This document shows, one piece after another, positions 53,577-62,788 of a stretch of 64,000 bases of DNA. How positions within the stretch are numbered: the stretch's first letter is position 1; each line of letters starts with the position of its first letter. The translations under genes were made by a program, and so were the position numbers. Source of the DNA: Filimonas lacunae (GTDB lineage Bacteria > Bacteroidota > Bacteroidia > Chitinophagales > Chitinophagaceae); the NCBI RefSeq assembly GCF_002355595.1, contig NZ_AP017422.1, positions 1,736,001 to 1,800,000 of the forward strand, given 5' to 3'. A model generated the notes under the pieces. That model was given only the letters and a program-made list of their open reading frames with translations. It did not search any database and was not told the origin of the DNA.

Positions 53577-56500
53577 ATGCAGAGAAAACTAACTACATGC
53601 TTTTTGTTTTTATTCCTGGGAGCCTTTTCGCTTTCGTTACAGGCACAGGATAAAAAGAATGAGCAGGTGCTGGAGGGTATTATTACCGATAGCGCAACGG
53701 GTAAGCCGTTAGAAGGGGTTACTATATTAGTAAATGGCGTTGCCGGAAGAGTGCTTACAGATAGCAAAGGGCATTTCAGCAAAAGAATACCGGCCTTCCC
53801 GGTTATTGTTAACGCCAGCATTGTAGGCTACAAAGCCGCGGGGGTTAGTGTTAGTGCTTCTCCGGCGTCTATTGTGTTAAGTGGGGATATTGCCGGTTTG
53901 TCAGATGTAGTAGTGGTAGGATATGGTAAGCAGGCTAAGAGTGATGTAACCGGCTCTATTGCACATATTAATGGAGATGTAATCAAAGATGTACCAGTGC
54001 AGAGCTTTGATCAGGCTTTATCCGGTAAGGCAGCGGGTGTAAGCATTTCATTACCTAATGGTGTATTAAATAATCCACCCGTTATCCGTATCAGGGGCAT
54101 TAACTCCATCTCATTAAGCTCTTATCCTTTAATAGTAGTAGATGGTATTCCTTTAAACACGGGCAACGTATCTACCAATACCAACGTGGTAAATAACCCG
54201 TTGGGAGATATTAATCCACAGGATATTCAGTCTATCGACATTCTGAAAGATGCAGCTTCTACGGCTATTTATGGTTCACGTGCCGCTGCTGGTGTAATGG
54301 TGATTACCACTAAGCGTGGCAAGAAAGGTCAGGCTGTTACCAATTTTAATGGCTGGGTGGGTGTTACCAATGCAACACGTCAGCCTAAGGTGCTGAATGC
54401 GCAGCAGTATATGACTATTAAAAATGAAGCAGTGTATAACGCTAAAGATCTGGCAGGGAATGCAGCTTCTTATACTCCTTTATTCTTGCCTTCTTACAAT
54501 GCGGATAGTTCTGTTGTAGATACCAAATGGGACGATTACGTATACAAAACTGCATTGTCTAAAAACTTCAATATAGATGTTTCTGGTGCTACGGAGAAGA
54601 CCAACTATTTTCTGTCGGCCAACGTTTCCGATCAGGATGGCTTCCTGGTAGGTAATAACTTCAAACGCGAAGCCATCCGCTTTAATATCGATCATGCAGT
54701 AACGCCGTGGTTAAAATTAAAAGCAGGTGGTAACTACAACCATACGTTCAATAAATCATACAATACCGGTTCTTTGCCTAACACAGCGCAGTTGCTGATA
54801 GGCGCGGCCAGGCTGGCTACGGCCTTGCCACCGAATGTAGCGGCTTATAATCCCGACGGCTCGTTTAATTTAAGTAGCAGTGGTGCTATCGGAATGGGGA
54901 ATAACAACGCTACACTTACCTTGTATAACCCGCTGGCCTTATTTCAGTACAGCCGTTACACCAGCGAAACGGACCATTTCATCGGGAATGTAGGTGCTAC
55001 CGTTCGTTTTCTCAAGCACTTTGAGTTTAACTCGCTGTATTCTGTAGACCGCTCTAAAATCGAAAACCAAACCTGGTTAAGTTCTGATATCGGTTCTTCG
55101 GCCTATTCTACCGGTGGTGGCGCTACCAATGTGTCTACTTCTATTAATAACTGGGACTGGACCAATAACGTCAACTTCACTTATAACTGGCACGATCATA
55201 ATATATCTGTGCTGGCAGGTGTAGATGAGCAGCAGATTAAAAATAATGCCTGGGGTGCAGCGGCTTCTGTAGCATCTGACAACTATTTTCAATATTACCA
55301 GGGTGGCTGGACCAATGTGGCGGCTTCAGGCAACTCTATGGGTACCAGTGCTTTTATCTCTTCTTTCGGACGTGTGAATTACGATTTTGCCAGAAAATAC
55401 TTTGTATCGGCCAATTTCAGGCGTGATGGCAACTCTGCTTTAGCGGCCGGCAATAAATATGGCAACTTTGGTGGTTTTTCATTAGGCTGGCAACTGTCTA
55501 AAGAAGACTTTTATCAGAAGCTGAAACTGAGCCGTATTCTTACCGGTGTAAAGTTGAAAGGAAGCTGGGGTAGGGTAGGTAATGGTAATTTGTCCAGCAA
55601 CTACGCTGCTATGAGTTTATATAGTGCCAGCTTATATGGTACTGCTTCTACCTGGAATTTAAGCCAGGTAGGCAACGCCAACCTGAAATGGGAAACCAGT
55701 TTGCAAACAAACGTAGGTGCTGAGTTGTCTGTATTAAACAACCTGGCCCAGGTAGAGGTTACCTATTTCAATAACAATGTAAACGGGTTAATCTTAAATT
55801 CTCCGCAGGCGCCTTCCCGTGGCATTCCTAACAGTTCCATTCTGCAAAACGTAGGCTCTATGTATAACCGTGGTATAGAAGTAGGTATCAATGCCCAGGT
55901 AATACAAAAGAAGAAGTTTGGCTGGAACGTAGCGGTAAACTATACACATATCGTAAACAAGGTAACAGAACTGGCTAATGGCAATGCCGATGTAGTGGGA
56001 TATACCCACACTACTGCTAACTCTAACAACGTAACACGTGTAGGGTATTCTATCAGTAGCTTGTACGGTGCTAAAACTGCGGGCGTAAATCCTGATAACG
56101 GCAGAAGAATCTTTATCAATGCTAAAGGCGAAAAAGTGCAATATAGTTCGGTAGTGGCCAGTGGACAAAGCAACTGGACCTACCTGGATGGTACAACAGC
56201 AGCAGCTATCAGCTCGTCTGATTATTACCTGCTGGCTAACGCGTTGCCTAAGTGGTATGGTGGTATCAGCAACAGCTTTACTTATGGCAGCTTAGACCTG
56301 AACCTGAATTTCACTTACTCTGGCGGCAACTATGTAATGAACGGCTCCAAGGGTACCTTGCGCGAACAATCTGCTTACAACAATGCTACAGAAGTATTAA
56401 ACCGCTGGACTACCAAAGGCCAGGTAACAGATGTGCCGCGTGTGGTGTATGGGGATCTTATTTCTAATGGTTCTTCCTTCCCGGTTTCGGCCAACGTAGA

Positions 56501-56750
56501 AAAAGCTGATTTCCTGCGTTTGCAAAACGTAGCCCTGGGTTATCGTTTTAACGGTCAGTTTTTAAAAGGTGCTAAAATAACCTCCCTGCGTTTGTATGCA
56601 CAGGTTACCAATGCCTTCATTATTACCAAGTATACAGGAACCGATCCGGAGTCATCTTCTAACGGTAACAGCAATACCAGCATTGGTGTGGAAAGAAACT
56701 CTGTTGGTTTAGGCAGAACGTTCACCTTCGGATTTAACGCCAGTTTTTAA
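53577..56750 (+). CDS. SusC-type TonB-dependent receptor (DUF1684 operon)
   Basis: Outer-membrane importer of 1057 residues. The frame is open from 53487, but the signal peptide (LTTCFLFLFLGAFSLSLQAQ) starts at Met 53577. The CarboxypepD_reg-like domain is EGIITDSATGKPLEGVTILV, the SusC signature SDVVVVGYGKQAKSDVTGSI. The plug has ALSGKAAGVSISLPNG, IRIRGINSISLSSYPLIVVDGI, and IQSIDILKDAASTAIYGSRA; the barrel ends TFTFGFNASF. No STN domain is present, so it is not expected to signal to a sigma factor. It is first in a susC-susD-DUF1684 operon and its promoter module is shared with the FAS1 operon. Its substrate is not indicated by any enzyme. Confidence 0.96.
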   Translation: MQRKLTTCFLFLFLGAFSLSLQAQDKKNEQVLEGIITDSATGKPLEGVTILVNGVAGRVLTDSKGHFSKRIPAFPVIVNASIVGYKAAGVSVSASPASIVLSGDIAGLSDVVVVGYGKQAKSDVTGSIAHINGDVIKDVPVQSFDQALSGKAAGVSISLPNGVLNNPPVIRIRGINSISLSSYPLIVVDGIPLNTGNVSTNTNVVNNPLGDINPQDIQSIDILKDAASTAIYGSRAAAGVMVITTKRGKKGQAVTNFNGWVGVTNATRQPKVLNAQQYMTIKNEAVYNAKDLAGNAASYTPLFLPSYNADSSVVDTKWDDYVYKTALSKNFNIDVSGATEKTNYFLSANVSDQDGFLVGNNFKREAIRFNIDHAVTPWLKLKAGGNYNHTFNKSYNTGSLPNTAQLLIGAARLATALPPNVAAYNPDGSFNLSSSGAIGMGNNNATLTLYNPLALFQYSRYTSETDHFIGNVGATVRFLKHFEFNSLYSVDRSKIENQTWLSSDIGSSAYSTGGGATNVSTSINNWDWTNNVNFTYNWHDHNISVLAGVDEQQIKNNAWGAAASVASDNYFQYYQGGWTNVAASGNSMGTSAFISSFGRVNYDFARKYFVSANFRRDGNSALAAGNKYGNFGGFSLGWQLSKEDFYQKLKLSRILTGVKLKGSWGRVGNGNLSSNYAAMSLYSASLYGTASTWNLSQVGNANLKWETSLQTNVGAELSVLNNLAQVEVTYFNNNVNGLILNSPQAPSRGIPNSSILQNVGSMYNRGIEVGINAQVIQKKKFGWNVAVNYTHIVNKVTELANGNADVVGYTHTTANSNNVTRVGYSISSLYGAKTAGVNPDNGRRIFINAKGEKVQYSSVVASGQSNWTYLDGTTAAAISSSDYYLLANALPKWYGGISNSFTYGSLDLNLNFTYSGGNYVMNGSKGTLREQSAYNNATEVLNRWTTKGQVTDVPRVVYGDLISNGSSFPVSANVEKADFLRLQNVALGYRFNGQFLKGAKITSLRLYAQVTNAFIITKYTGTDPESSSNGNSNTSIGVERNSVGLGRTFTFGFNASF

Positions 56751-56768
56751 TCTTTTAAAGAGACTATC

Positions 56769-58211
56769 ATGAAGTACCGTAAACATATATATACTTTTTT
56801 ATTACCCTTAGTGGCGGTGGTTAGCAGCTGTAACAAATCATTACTGGACACTACGCCGGAAGCCAGTTTAAGTTCTTCTTCCATTTTTAGTACCGCAAAG
56901 CGTATTGAGGGACTGGTAAATGGCATGTATGGCGATTTAAAAGCAGCTAATCTGTATGGTGGCCGTTACCTGTTGTTCCAGGATGTGCGGGGCGAGGAAT
57001 TTCTTAATATCACTGCTAGTTTATATACCGGTTATGAAACCTGGGGCAACTCTAACACCTCTGGTTCCAACGATGTTAACTATGTGTGGACTGCAGCTTA
57101 TGCAGTAGTGAATGATGCCAACATCTTAATCAGCGGTTTAAATGGGGTATCGGGTGTTATTACGGATTCGTTGAAAAAGCAATATGTGGCAGAGGCCCGT
57201 TTTGCCAGGGCACTGAGTTACTTTAGCCTGATTACGCTGTATTCCAAACCTTATAATGCCGATGCCGGTGCTTCCAGGGGATTGCCTCTGCGTTTGCAGG
57301 CTGAACTCAGTTCGGGTAATAACGACCTGGCTGCCAGCTCTGTGGCAGCTATTTATCAGCAAATAATTACCGATCTCGACAGTGCCGAAGCCGGCCTGCC
57401 ACAGGTATATTCTTCTGATCTGCTTAATACCACGCGCGCCCACAAAAGCACGGCCATTGCACTTAAAACAAGAGTGTATCTGAATAAGGGCGATTATGAT
57501 AAAACAATTGCCGAAGCAGTGAAGCTGGTGCCGCAAACCAGTGCGCCGTTTAAAACTACTACAGGTGTGCAGCATGCTTTACAAAGTAGCATTGCTACCC
57601 TGTTTTCCAGCAACTATGTTACTACAGAATCAATCTTTTCTATGCCTATGACTTCTTCCAGTTCTTTAAGCGGTCAGTCGGCTATTGGGTATATCTATTA
57701 TATCAACAAAGAGTATTACCTGAATGCTGCGGGCATATTTGGTGATAGCCAGTGGGGAAGCACCGATGCGCGTCGCGACTTTCTTAGTCTTAGCGGCAGC
57801 AAGTATTACCTGAAGAAGTATGCAAAATCAAGCCCTTATGTGGATTATATCCCTGTTATCCGCTATGCAGAAGTGTTGTTGAATTATGCAGAAGCAGCGG
57901 CTAAAAAAGGCAGTCTTACCCTGGCACAAAACCTGTTAAAAGCGGTGCATAGCCGTTCTGATGCTTCCTATACTTTTACGGATGCGCAAATTGGTACTGC
58001 TGATGCACTGGTGAGCACTATCTTAAAAGAACGCCGTATTGAACTGCTGGGCGAAGGTTTCCGTTCTAACGACCTATTGCGTAACTTACAAACTATTCCT
58101 GCTAAAGGAGATGCCAGTCTGCAGTCCGCTGCGGTAAGCTCTTCTGCATCTAACTATATATTCCCGTTACCAAGTGGCGAATTAACAACCAACACATTAT
58201 TACATGATTAA
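56769..58211 (+). CDS. SusD/RagB-type lipoprotein (DUF1684 operon)
   Basis: Surface lipoprotein of 480 residues with lipobox PLVAVVSSCNKS (Cys21). Family motifs are SIFSTAKRIEGLVNGMYGDL, EARFARALSYFSLITLYSKPY, ALKTRVYLNKGDYDKTI, YIPVIRYAEVLLNYAEAAAKKG, AVHSRSDASYTF, ILKERRIELLGEGFRSNDLLRNL and the closing YIFPLPSGELTTN. It begins 18 bp after its SusC. Its stop overlaps the start of the DUF1684 gene by 8 bp, which implies translational coupling between the two and a linked function. Confidence 0.95.
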   Translation: MKYRKHIYTFLLPLVAVVSSCNKSLLDTTPEASLSSSSIFSTAKRIEGLVNGMYGDLKAANLYGGRYLLFQDVRGEEFLNITASLYTGYETWGNSNTSGSNDVNYVWTAAYAVVNDANILISGLNGVSGVITDSLKKQYVAEARFARALSYFSLITLYSKPYNADAGASRGLPLRLQAELSSGNNDLAASSVAAIYQQIITDLDSAEAGLPQVYSSDLLNTTRAHKSTAIALKTRVYLNKGDYDKTIAEAVKLVPQTSAPFKTTTGVQHALQSSIATLFSSNYVTTESIFSMPMTSSSSLSGQSAIGYIYYINKEYYLNAAGIFGDSQWGSTDARRDFLSLSGSKYYLKKYAKSSPYVDYIPVIRYAEVLLNYAEAAAKKGSLTLAQNLLKAVHSRSDASYTFTDAQIGTADALVSTILKERRIELLGEGFRSNDLLRNLQTIPAKGDASLQSAAVSSSASNYIFPLPSGELTTNTLLHD

Positions 58212-59124
58212 GCATCTATTACAAAAAACAAAGTATACCCTGGCACTGCTGGCTTTGCTGGTAAGCATAAAGGGCTTTTCGCAAAATGTTGCTGATACAC
58301 AGTATGTAAATGGCCTTGACAGATGGCATCACGAAAGGGAAGAAGAATTGAAGCGTGAAGATGGCTGGTTAAGCCTGGTGGGGTTACACTGGTTGAAAGA
58401 AGGAACCAACACTTTCGGGGCAGATAGTAAAAGTGATATCGTATTGCCTAAAAACTTTCCCCTGGCACAGGGCGGTAGCTATACGCTGACTAAAGGAAAG
58501 GTAGTTTTTCACCAAACTTCCGGCAGTATTAAAGTAGCTAACCTTGCCAGTGCTGATAGTAGTTTTATCGTAGGCGAAAGCGACCGTAAGCCGGTTACCT
58601 TTACTATTGATGGTTTTAAGTGGATCATTATCAAACGCCAGGATAAATATGGCCTTCGCATATGGGATAATCACAGCCCTGCTTTACAGGCGTTTAAGGG
58701 CGTGCCCCGTTTTCCGGTAAGCACCAGCTGGAAACTAAAAGCTACTTTTCAGCCTGCCGCAGATGACGATGGCTTTGTTTCTTTTAAAAATAAGATAGGT
58801 CAGTCGTTTGATAATAAGCCGGTAGGTAAGCTTTCGTTTACCATTGGAGGTAAACAATATACACTGGACATTGTAAGTGAATCAAGAGCTGGTTATTTTA
58901 TTGTGTTCGGCGATAAAACCAGCGGCGAGCAAACCTACGCTTCCGGTCGTTTTCTTACTGTAGAGAAGGCCGATGACAAAGGGGTTACTTATATAGACTT
59001 TAACAAGGCCATCAATCCGCCTTGTGTGTTTACTGATTATGCTACTTGTCCGTTGCCGCCCGAGTCGAACGTGTTGCCAGTGGAAATACTGGCAGGAGAG
59101 AAAGACTTTCATGCACATCATTAA
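58204..59124 (+). CDS. DUF1684 family exported protein
   Basis: Exported protein of 306 residues with a signal peptide (YTLALLALLVSIKGFSQ). The DUF1684 pattern is seen in WHHEREEELKREDGWLSLVGLHWLKEG, the beta-rich middle WIIIKRQDKYGLRIWDNHSPALQAFKGVPRFPV, and a C-terminal CxxxPPE-like DYATCPLPPESNVLPVEILAGEK. The family has no known activity. Its start codon overlaps the SusD stop by 8 bp. The neighbour pair suggests that it handles or senses something imported by that SusC/SusD, and it is the last gene of the operon, closed by a strong terminator. Confidence 0.9.
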   Translation: MIKHLLQKTKYTLALLALLVSIKGFSQNVADTQYVNGLDRWHHEREEELKREDGWLSLVGLHWLKEGTNTFGADSKSDIVLPKNFPLAQGGSYTLTKGKVVFHQTSGSIKVANLASADSSFIVGESDRKPVTFTIDGFKWIIIKRQDKYGLRIWDNHSPALQAFKGVPRFPVSTSWKLKATFQPAADDDGFVSFKNKIGQSFDNKPVGKLSFTIGGKQYTLDIVSESRAGYFIVFGDKTSGEQTYASGRFLTVEKADDKGVTYIDFNKAINPPCVFTDYATCPLPPESNVLPVEILAGEKDFHAHH

Positions 59125-59130
59125 TGCAGC

Positions 59131-59161
59131 AGCCCCGTTAGAAATGACGGGGCTTTTTTTT
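59131..59161 (+). terminator. Rho-independent terminator after DUF1684 gene
   Basis: A perfect 8-bp GC-rich stem (AGCCCCGT at 59131-59138, ACGGGGCT at 59147-59154) with an 8-nt loop, immediately followed by T8. It lies 7 bp after the stop. Confidence 0.95.
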
Positions 59162-59267
59162 CGCTTGTGAGCGTGCTGTTATCTTATTATTAACTTAATG
59201 TTACCATTAAACGATTCCGCAATTGCTTGTTAGGGTGCTTCACCCGTTTTGAAACAGAGGTCTGTCT

Positions 59268-59293
59268 TTAGGTAGTAATCATCAATTACCTAA
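59268..59293. repeat. Inverted repeat TTAGGTA ... TACCTAA before STN-SusC
   Basis: Perfect 7-bp arms (59268-59274 and 59287-59293) with a 12-bp spacer, ending 12 bp before the start codon of the STN-containing SusC gene. The position in the leader or around the initiation region makes a regulatory role possible. I see no TAnnTTTG box close by. Confidence 0.45.
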
Positions 59294-59305
59294 AACAAAC
59301 CGACT

Positions 59306-62300
59306 ATGATTTCTTGTAGCAGGAAGATAGCAGTCTGTCTTACTTATTGTTTGCTGACTGTAGCGCTTCTCACTTCTGTTGCATCTTACGCCCAGCAGCC
59401 CGATAAAACGGCCTGGGTAACTGTACCCAAAAACGAAATAACGCTGGAAGAGCTTTTTAAGCTGATAAAAGCTTCTGCCGGCACCAATATCTTTTACAGT
59501 AAAGATGTGTTGAACGACAAAGAGAAAATAACCCTGAAAGGTGGCCGCATGTCGTTGAACGAAATACTGGAAACGATTGTGAAAGAAAAAAAAGTAGCCT
59601 ATGCCTATAAAAATGGTTTTATCATTTTTCAAAGAAAGGAAGGCGGCAAAGCCCCTGATACTAAAAACACGCCGGCAGCCAAAGGCAGCATTACGGTAAC
59701 GGGGCTGGTGCGTGATGCTAAAGGGGAATTACTGCCGGGAGTTGCTGTTCATGCGGGCAATAGTGGTAAACAGGCTATTACCAATGCAGCAGGGGAATTC
59801 ACCATCAGCAATATCAATGAAAATAATATTTTGAAGGTGAGCGCCCTGGGGTACGAAACGGCTTTTATAATGCCTAACGCCAACGGTAAAATGAACATTA
59901 CCCTTAAGCATACAGCCAGGGTGCTGGATGAAGTGGTAGTAACGGCTTTAGGTATTAAAAGAGAAGAAAAGAGTTTAGGCTATAGTACGCAAAAACTGGA
60001 TGGTTCGGCCGGATCTGATGCGCCTACCAATGGTGTTATCAACGCTTTATCAGGCAAGGTAGCAGGTTTAAACCTAACCAAGTCGGGCGGTCCTATGGGA
60101 TCGAGCCGTGTTATCCTGCGGGGCGAAAGCATCCTGGATGTGCAGTCTGATGGGGCTTTAATAGTAGTGGATGGAGTGCCTATCAGCACCCGTTTCAGTG
60201 GCACAGGTAGCAGCAGCTACCAGGATACCGACAGTCCTATCGATTTTGGAAGTGCTTTAACGGATATCAACCCCGATGATATAGAATCGTTCAACGTGCT
60301 GAAAGGACCGGCGGCAGCGGCTTTATATGGTTCGCGTGCCTCGCAGGGTGCTATTATCATTACCACCAAATCGGGCAGTAAAAACAAAAAAGGACTGGGT
60401 GTTAGCTTCAGTTCTAATATTGCTGTTGATCAGATTAACCGCTGGCCCGATTTTCAGTATGAATATGGTCAGGGCTTGTCTAACGCTTCTTACTATTCTT
60501 ATGGCACTTCTACTGATGGTGCCAGTACTTCCAATACCAGCAGCGCATGGGGACCAAAATTTCAGGGGCAGAGCTATTACCAGTATAACTCACCTATCGA
60601 TCCTGTAACAGGTGCCAGGGCTGAGCGCGTGCCCTGGAAGCCTTATTTAAATAACCGGAAAGATTTCTTTCAAAATGGGGTAACGTTTACCAACTCTGCT
60701 TCTGTCAGTGGTGGTAATGATAATGGAAACATGCGTCTGAGTTTAACCAGTATGCGCAACGACTGGATTTTACCCGGTACAGGCTATAACCGTTATACAG
60801 TAGCTTTTTCGGGTAGCACTAAGCTGAGCAATACCTTTAACCTCAGCGCAAAAATGAACTACACGAATAAGCGTGCTGATAACCTGCCTAACGTAGGTTA
60901 TAACAACCAGTCAATCTCTTACTTTACGTTATTCCAGTCGCCTAATATTGATCTTGGCTGGTATTACCCCTACTGGCAGCCGGGACAGGAACAGGTGGCA
61001 CAAGTACATCCTTTCAGTACACTCATTGATAACCCTTATGTAATTGCCCGTGAAATGATCAATGCTTCTACCAGGCACAATGTAACCGGTAACGTAACGC
61101 TGGATGCAAAGATCACCAGCAAATTAAGCCTGATGATGCGCTCTTCACTGGATATGGGGTATGAGTTCCGTAACCAGCGCCGTCCTAAAAACACACAGAA
61201 GTTTCAGAATGGTATGTACCGTCAGCAAACCGTGTTTAATGCCGAGAACAACAACGATTTCCTGTTGAAATATGTAACCAAAGCAGCGCACGACCTGAAT
61301 GTCACTGCCAGTGTGGGTGGTAACCTGCGTAATGAAAGAAGGTACTTTACCAACCAGATGGCCGATAACCTGGCAGCGCCGGGTGTCTATAACCTGGCCA
61401 ACTCCAGTGGTGCTTATAAAGTGCAGTCGGAAAGAAATACCAAATTCGTAAATAGTACTTACGGCTTTGTAAACCTGGCCTGGCGCAATGCTTTGTTTAT
61501 GGATATCACTGCGCGTAACGACTGGAGCAGCAGCTTGCCGGTTAAAAACCGCAGCTATTTTTACCCGTCGGTGTCTACTGCAGCCAGTTTAAACGAGTTG
61601 TTTAACATGCCTAAGTTTATAAACCTGGTTAAAGTAAGAGCATCGTTTGCCAGCACGGGTTATGATGCGCCACTGGGCACTTATGCCCTGGAAAGCACTT
61701 TTGAGTCGGGCGCTATATCTGGTACGGCTACCAACCCGGTGCTGATACCTAACCCCGATTTAAAACCGCAACGTAACATCGCTTACGAAATTGGCACACA
61801 GTGGGCTTTGTTCAATAACCGTATCAACATTGATGTTACTTATTACCATCAGGTTACTAAAGACCAGATCATCAAAGCGCCTACCGATGCATCTGTGGGG
61901 TATGCCAAGGTGTTAATGAACATTGGACAGGTGAATAACCAGGGTGTGGAAGTGATGCTGAAAGGTTCTCCGGTAGTAGTTAAAAACTTTAACTGGCAGG
62001 TTACCGCCAACTGGGCATTGAACCGCAATAAAGTGTTGAAATTAACAGATGCCGTAGGTGGTAGTATGGTGTTGAATGAAGGTGCACGTGGTACGCTGGA
62101 AGCGCATGAGGGTCGTCCTTTAGGCGATTTGTATGGTATTGGTGTACAGCGTAGTCCTGATGGCCAGGTGATTTTTGAAGATGGTTTAGCGAAGCAAACT
62201 ACCGATACCAAATTGCTGGGTAATACAGCGCCTGACTGGCGTGGTGGTTTAGCCAACATGTTCACCTATAAAAATATTTCATTAAACGTACTGTTCGATT

Positions 62301-62773
62301 GCCGTGTAGGAGGTGTGATGTATTCACTGAGCCATGCAGTAGCTATGGAGCAGGGTAAGTTGAAAGAATCATTGCCGGGCCGCGATGCACCTATTGTGGG
62401 CAAAGGCGTGATGCTGGTAGATGGTAAATATGTAACCAACACAGTGGCAGCAGCCGATGTGTCTAAATACTACGATGCCTTGTATAACAGGGATGTGGTA
62501 GAAAACAATCTCTACAGCGCCGGGTTTGTAAAACTACGCGAAGCTACCCTGCAGTATACCTTACCTAAAAAATGGTTTGCAGGTAAAGGCCTGAAGTTTA
62601 TACAGGGCGGTTCTATTGGAGTATATGGCAGAGATCTGTTTGTATGGACCAAATTCCCTTTATATGATCCTGAAACAGCTACGTTGGATAACAACACTAT
62701 TATACCAGGTTTTGAAACAGGGCAGTTCCCTTCTACCAGAACTATGGGCATGAATGTGAAACTTAACTTCTAA
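59306..62773 (+). CDS. SusC-type receptor with N-terminal STN signalling domain
   Basis: Outer-membrane importer of 1155 residues. A signal peptide (CLLTVALLTSVASYAQ) is followed by an STN domain (about 35-110: VPKNEITLEELFKLIKASAG, IFYSKDVLND, LNEILETIVKEKKVAYAYKN). The STN domain in such receptors usually contacts a periplasmic FecR-type anti-sigma factor. A CarboxypepD_reg-like domain follows (VTGLVRDAKGELLPGVAVHA), then LDEVVVTALGIKREEKSLGY, the plug with IRGES-type RVILRGESILDVQ and IESFNVLKGPAAAALYGSRA, and a complete barrel ending MGMNVKLNF. It pairs with the SusD starting 15 bp later. No sigma or anti-sigma gene is in the window upstream; one may lie beyond the right edge or elsewhere. 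Confidence 0.96.
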   Translation: MISCSRKIAVCLTYCLLTVALLTSVASYAQQPDKTAWVTVPKNEITLEELFKLIKASAGTNIFYSKDVLNDKEKITLKGGRMSLNEILETIVKEKKVAYAYKNGFIIFQRKEGGKAPDTKNTPAAKGSITVTGLVRDAKGELLPGVAVHAGNSGKQAITNAAGEFTISNINENNILKVSALGYETAFIMPNANGKMNITLKHTARVLDEVVVTALGIKREEKSLGYSTQKLDGSAGSDAPTNGVINALSGKVAGLNLTKSGGPMGSSRVILRGESILDVQSDGALIVVDGVPISTRFSGTGSSSYQDTDSPIDFGSALTDINPDDIESFNVLKGPAAAALYGSRASQGAIIITTKSGSKNKKGLGVSFSSNIAVDQINRWPDFQYEYGQGLSNASYYSYGTSTDGASTSNTSSAWGPKFQGQSYYQYNSPIDPVTGARAERVPWKPYLNNRKDFFQNGVTFTNSASVSGGNDNGNMRLSLTSMRNDWILPGTGYNRYTVAFSGSTKLSNTFNLSAKMNYTNKRADNLPNVGYNNQSISYFTLFQSPNIDLGWYYPYWQPGQEQVAQVHPFSTLIDNPYVIAREMINASTRHNVTGNVTLDAKITSKLSLMMRSSLDMGYEFRNQRRPKNTQKFQNGMYRQQTVFNAENNNDFLLKYVTKAAHDLNVTASVGGNLRNERRYFTNQMADNLAAPGVYNLANSSGAYKVQSERNTKFVNSTYGFVNLAWRNALFMDITARNDWSSSLPVKNRSYFYPSVSTAASLNELFNMPKFINLVKVRASFASTGYDAPLGTYALESTFESGAISGTATNPVLIPNPDLKPQRNIAYEIGTQWALFNNRINIDVTYYHQVTKDQIIKAPTDASVGYAKVLMNIGQVNNQGVEVMLKGSPVVVKNFNWQVTANWALNRNKVLKLTDAVGGSMVLNEGARGTLEAHEGRPLGDLYGIGVQRSPDGQVIFEDGLAKQTTDTKLLGNTAPDWRGGLANMFTYKNISLNVLFDCRVGGVMYSLSHAVAMEQGKLKESLPGRDAPIVGKGVMLVDGKYVTNTVAAADVSKYYDALYNRDVVENNLYSAGFVKLREATLQYTLPKKWFAGKGLKFIQGGSIGVYGRDLFVWTKFPLYDPETATLDNNTIIPGFETGQFPSTRTMGMNVKLNF

Positions 62774-62788
62774 AAAGCATTTACGGCA

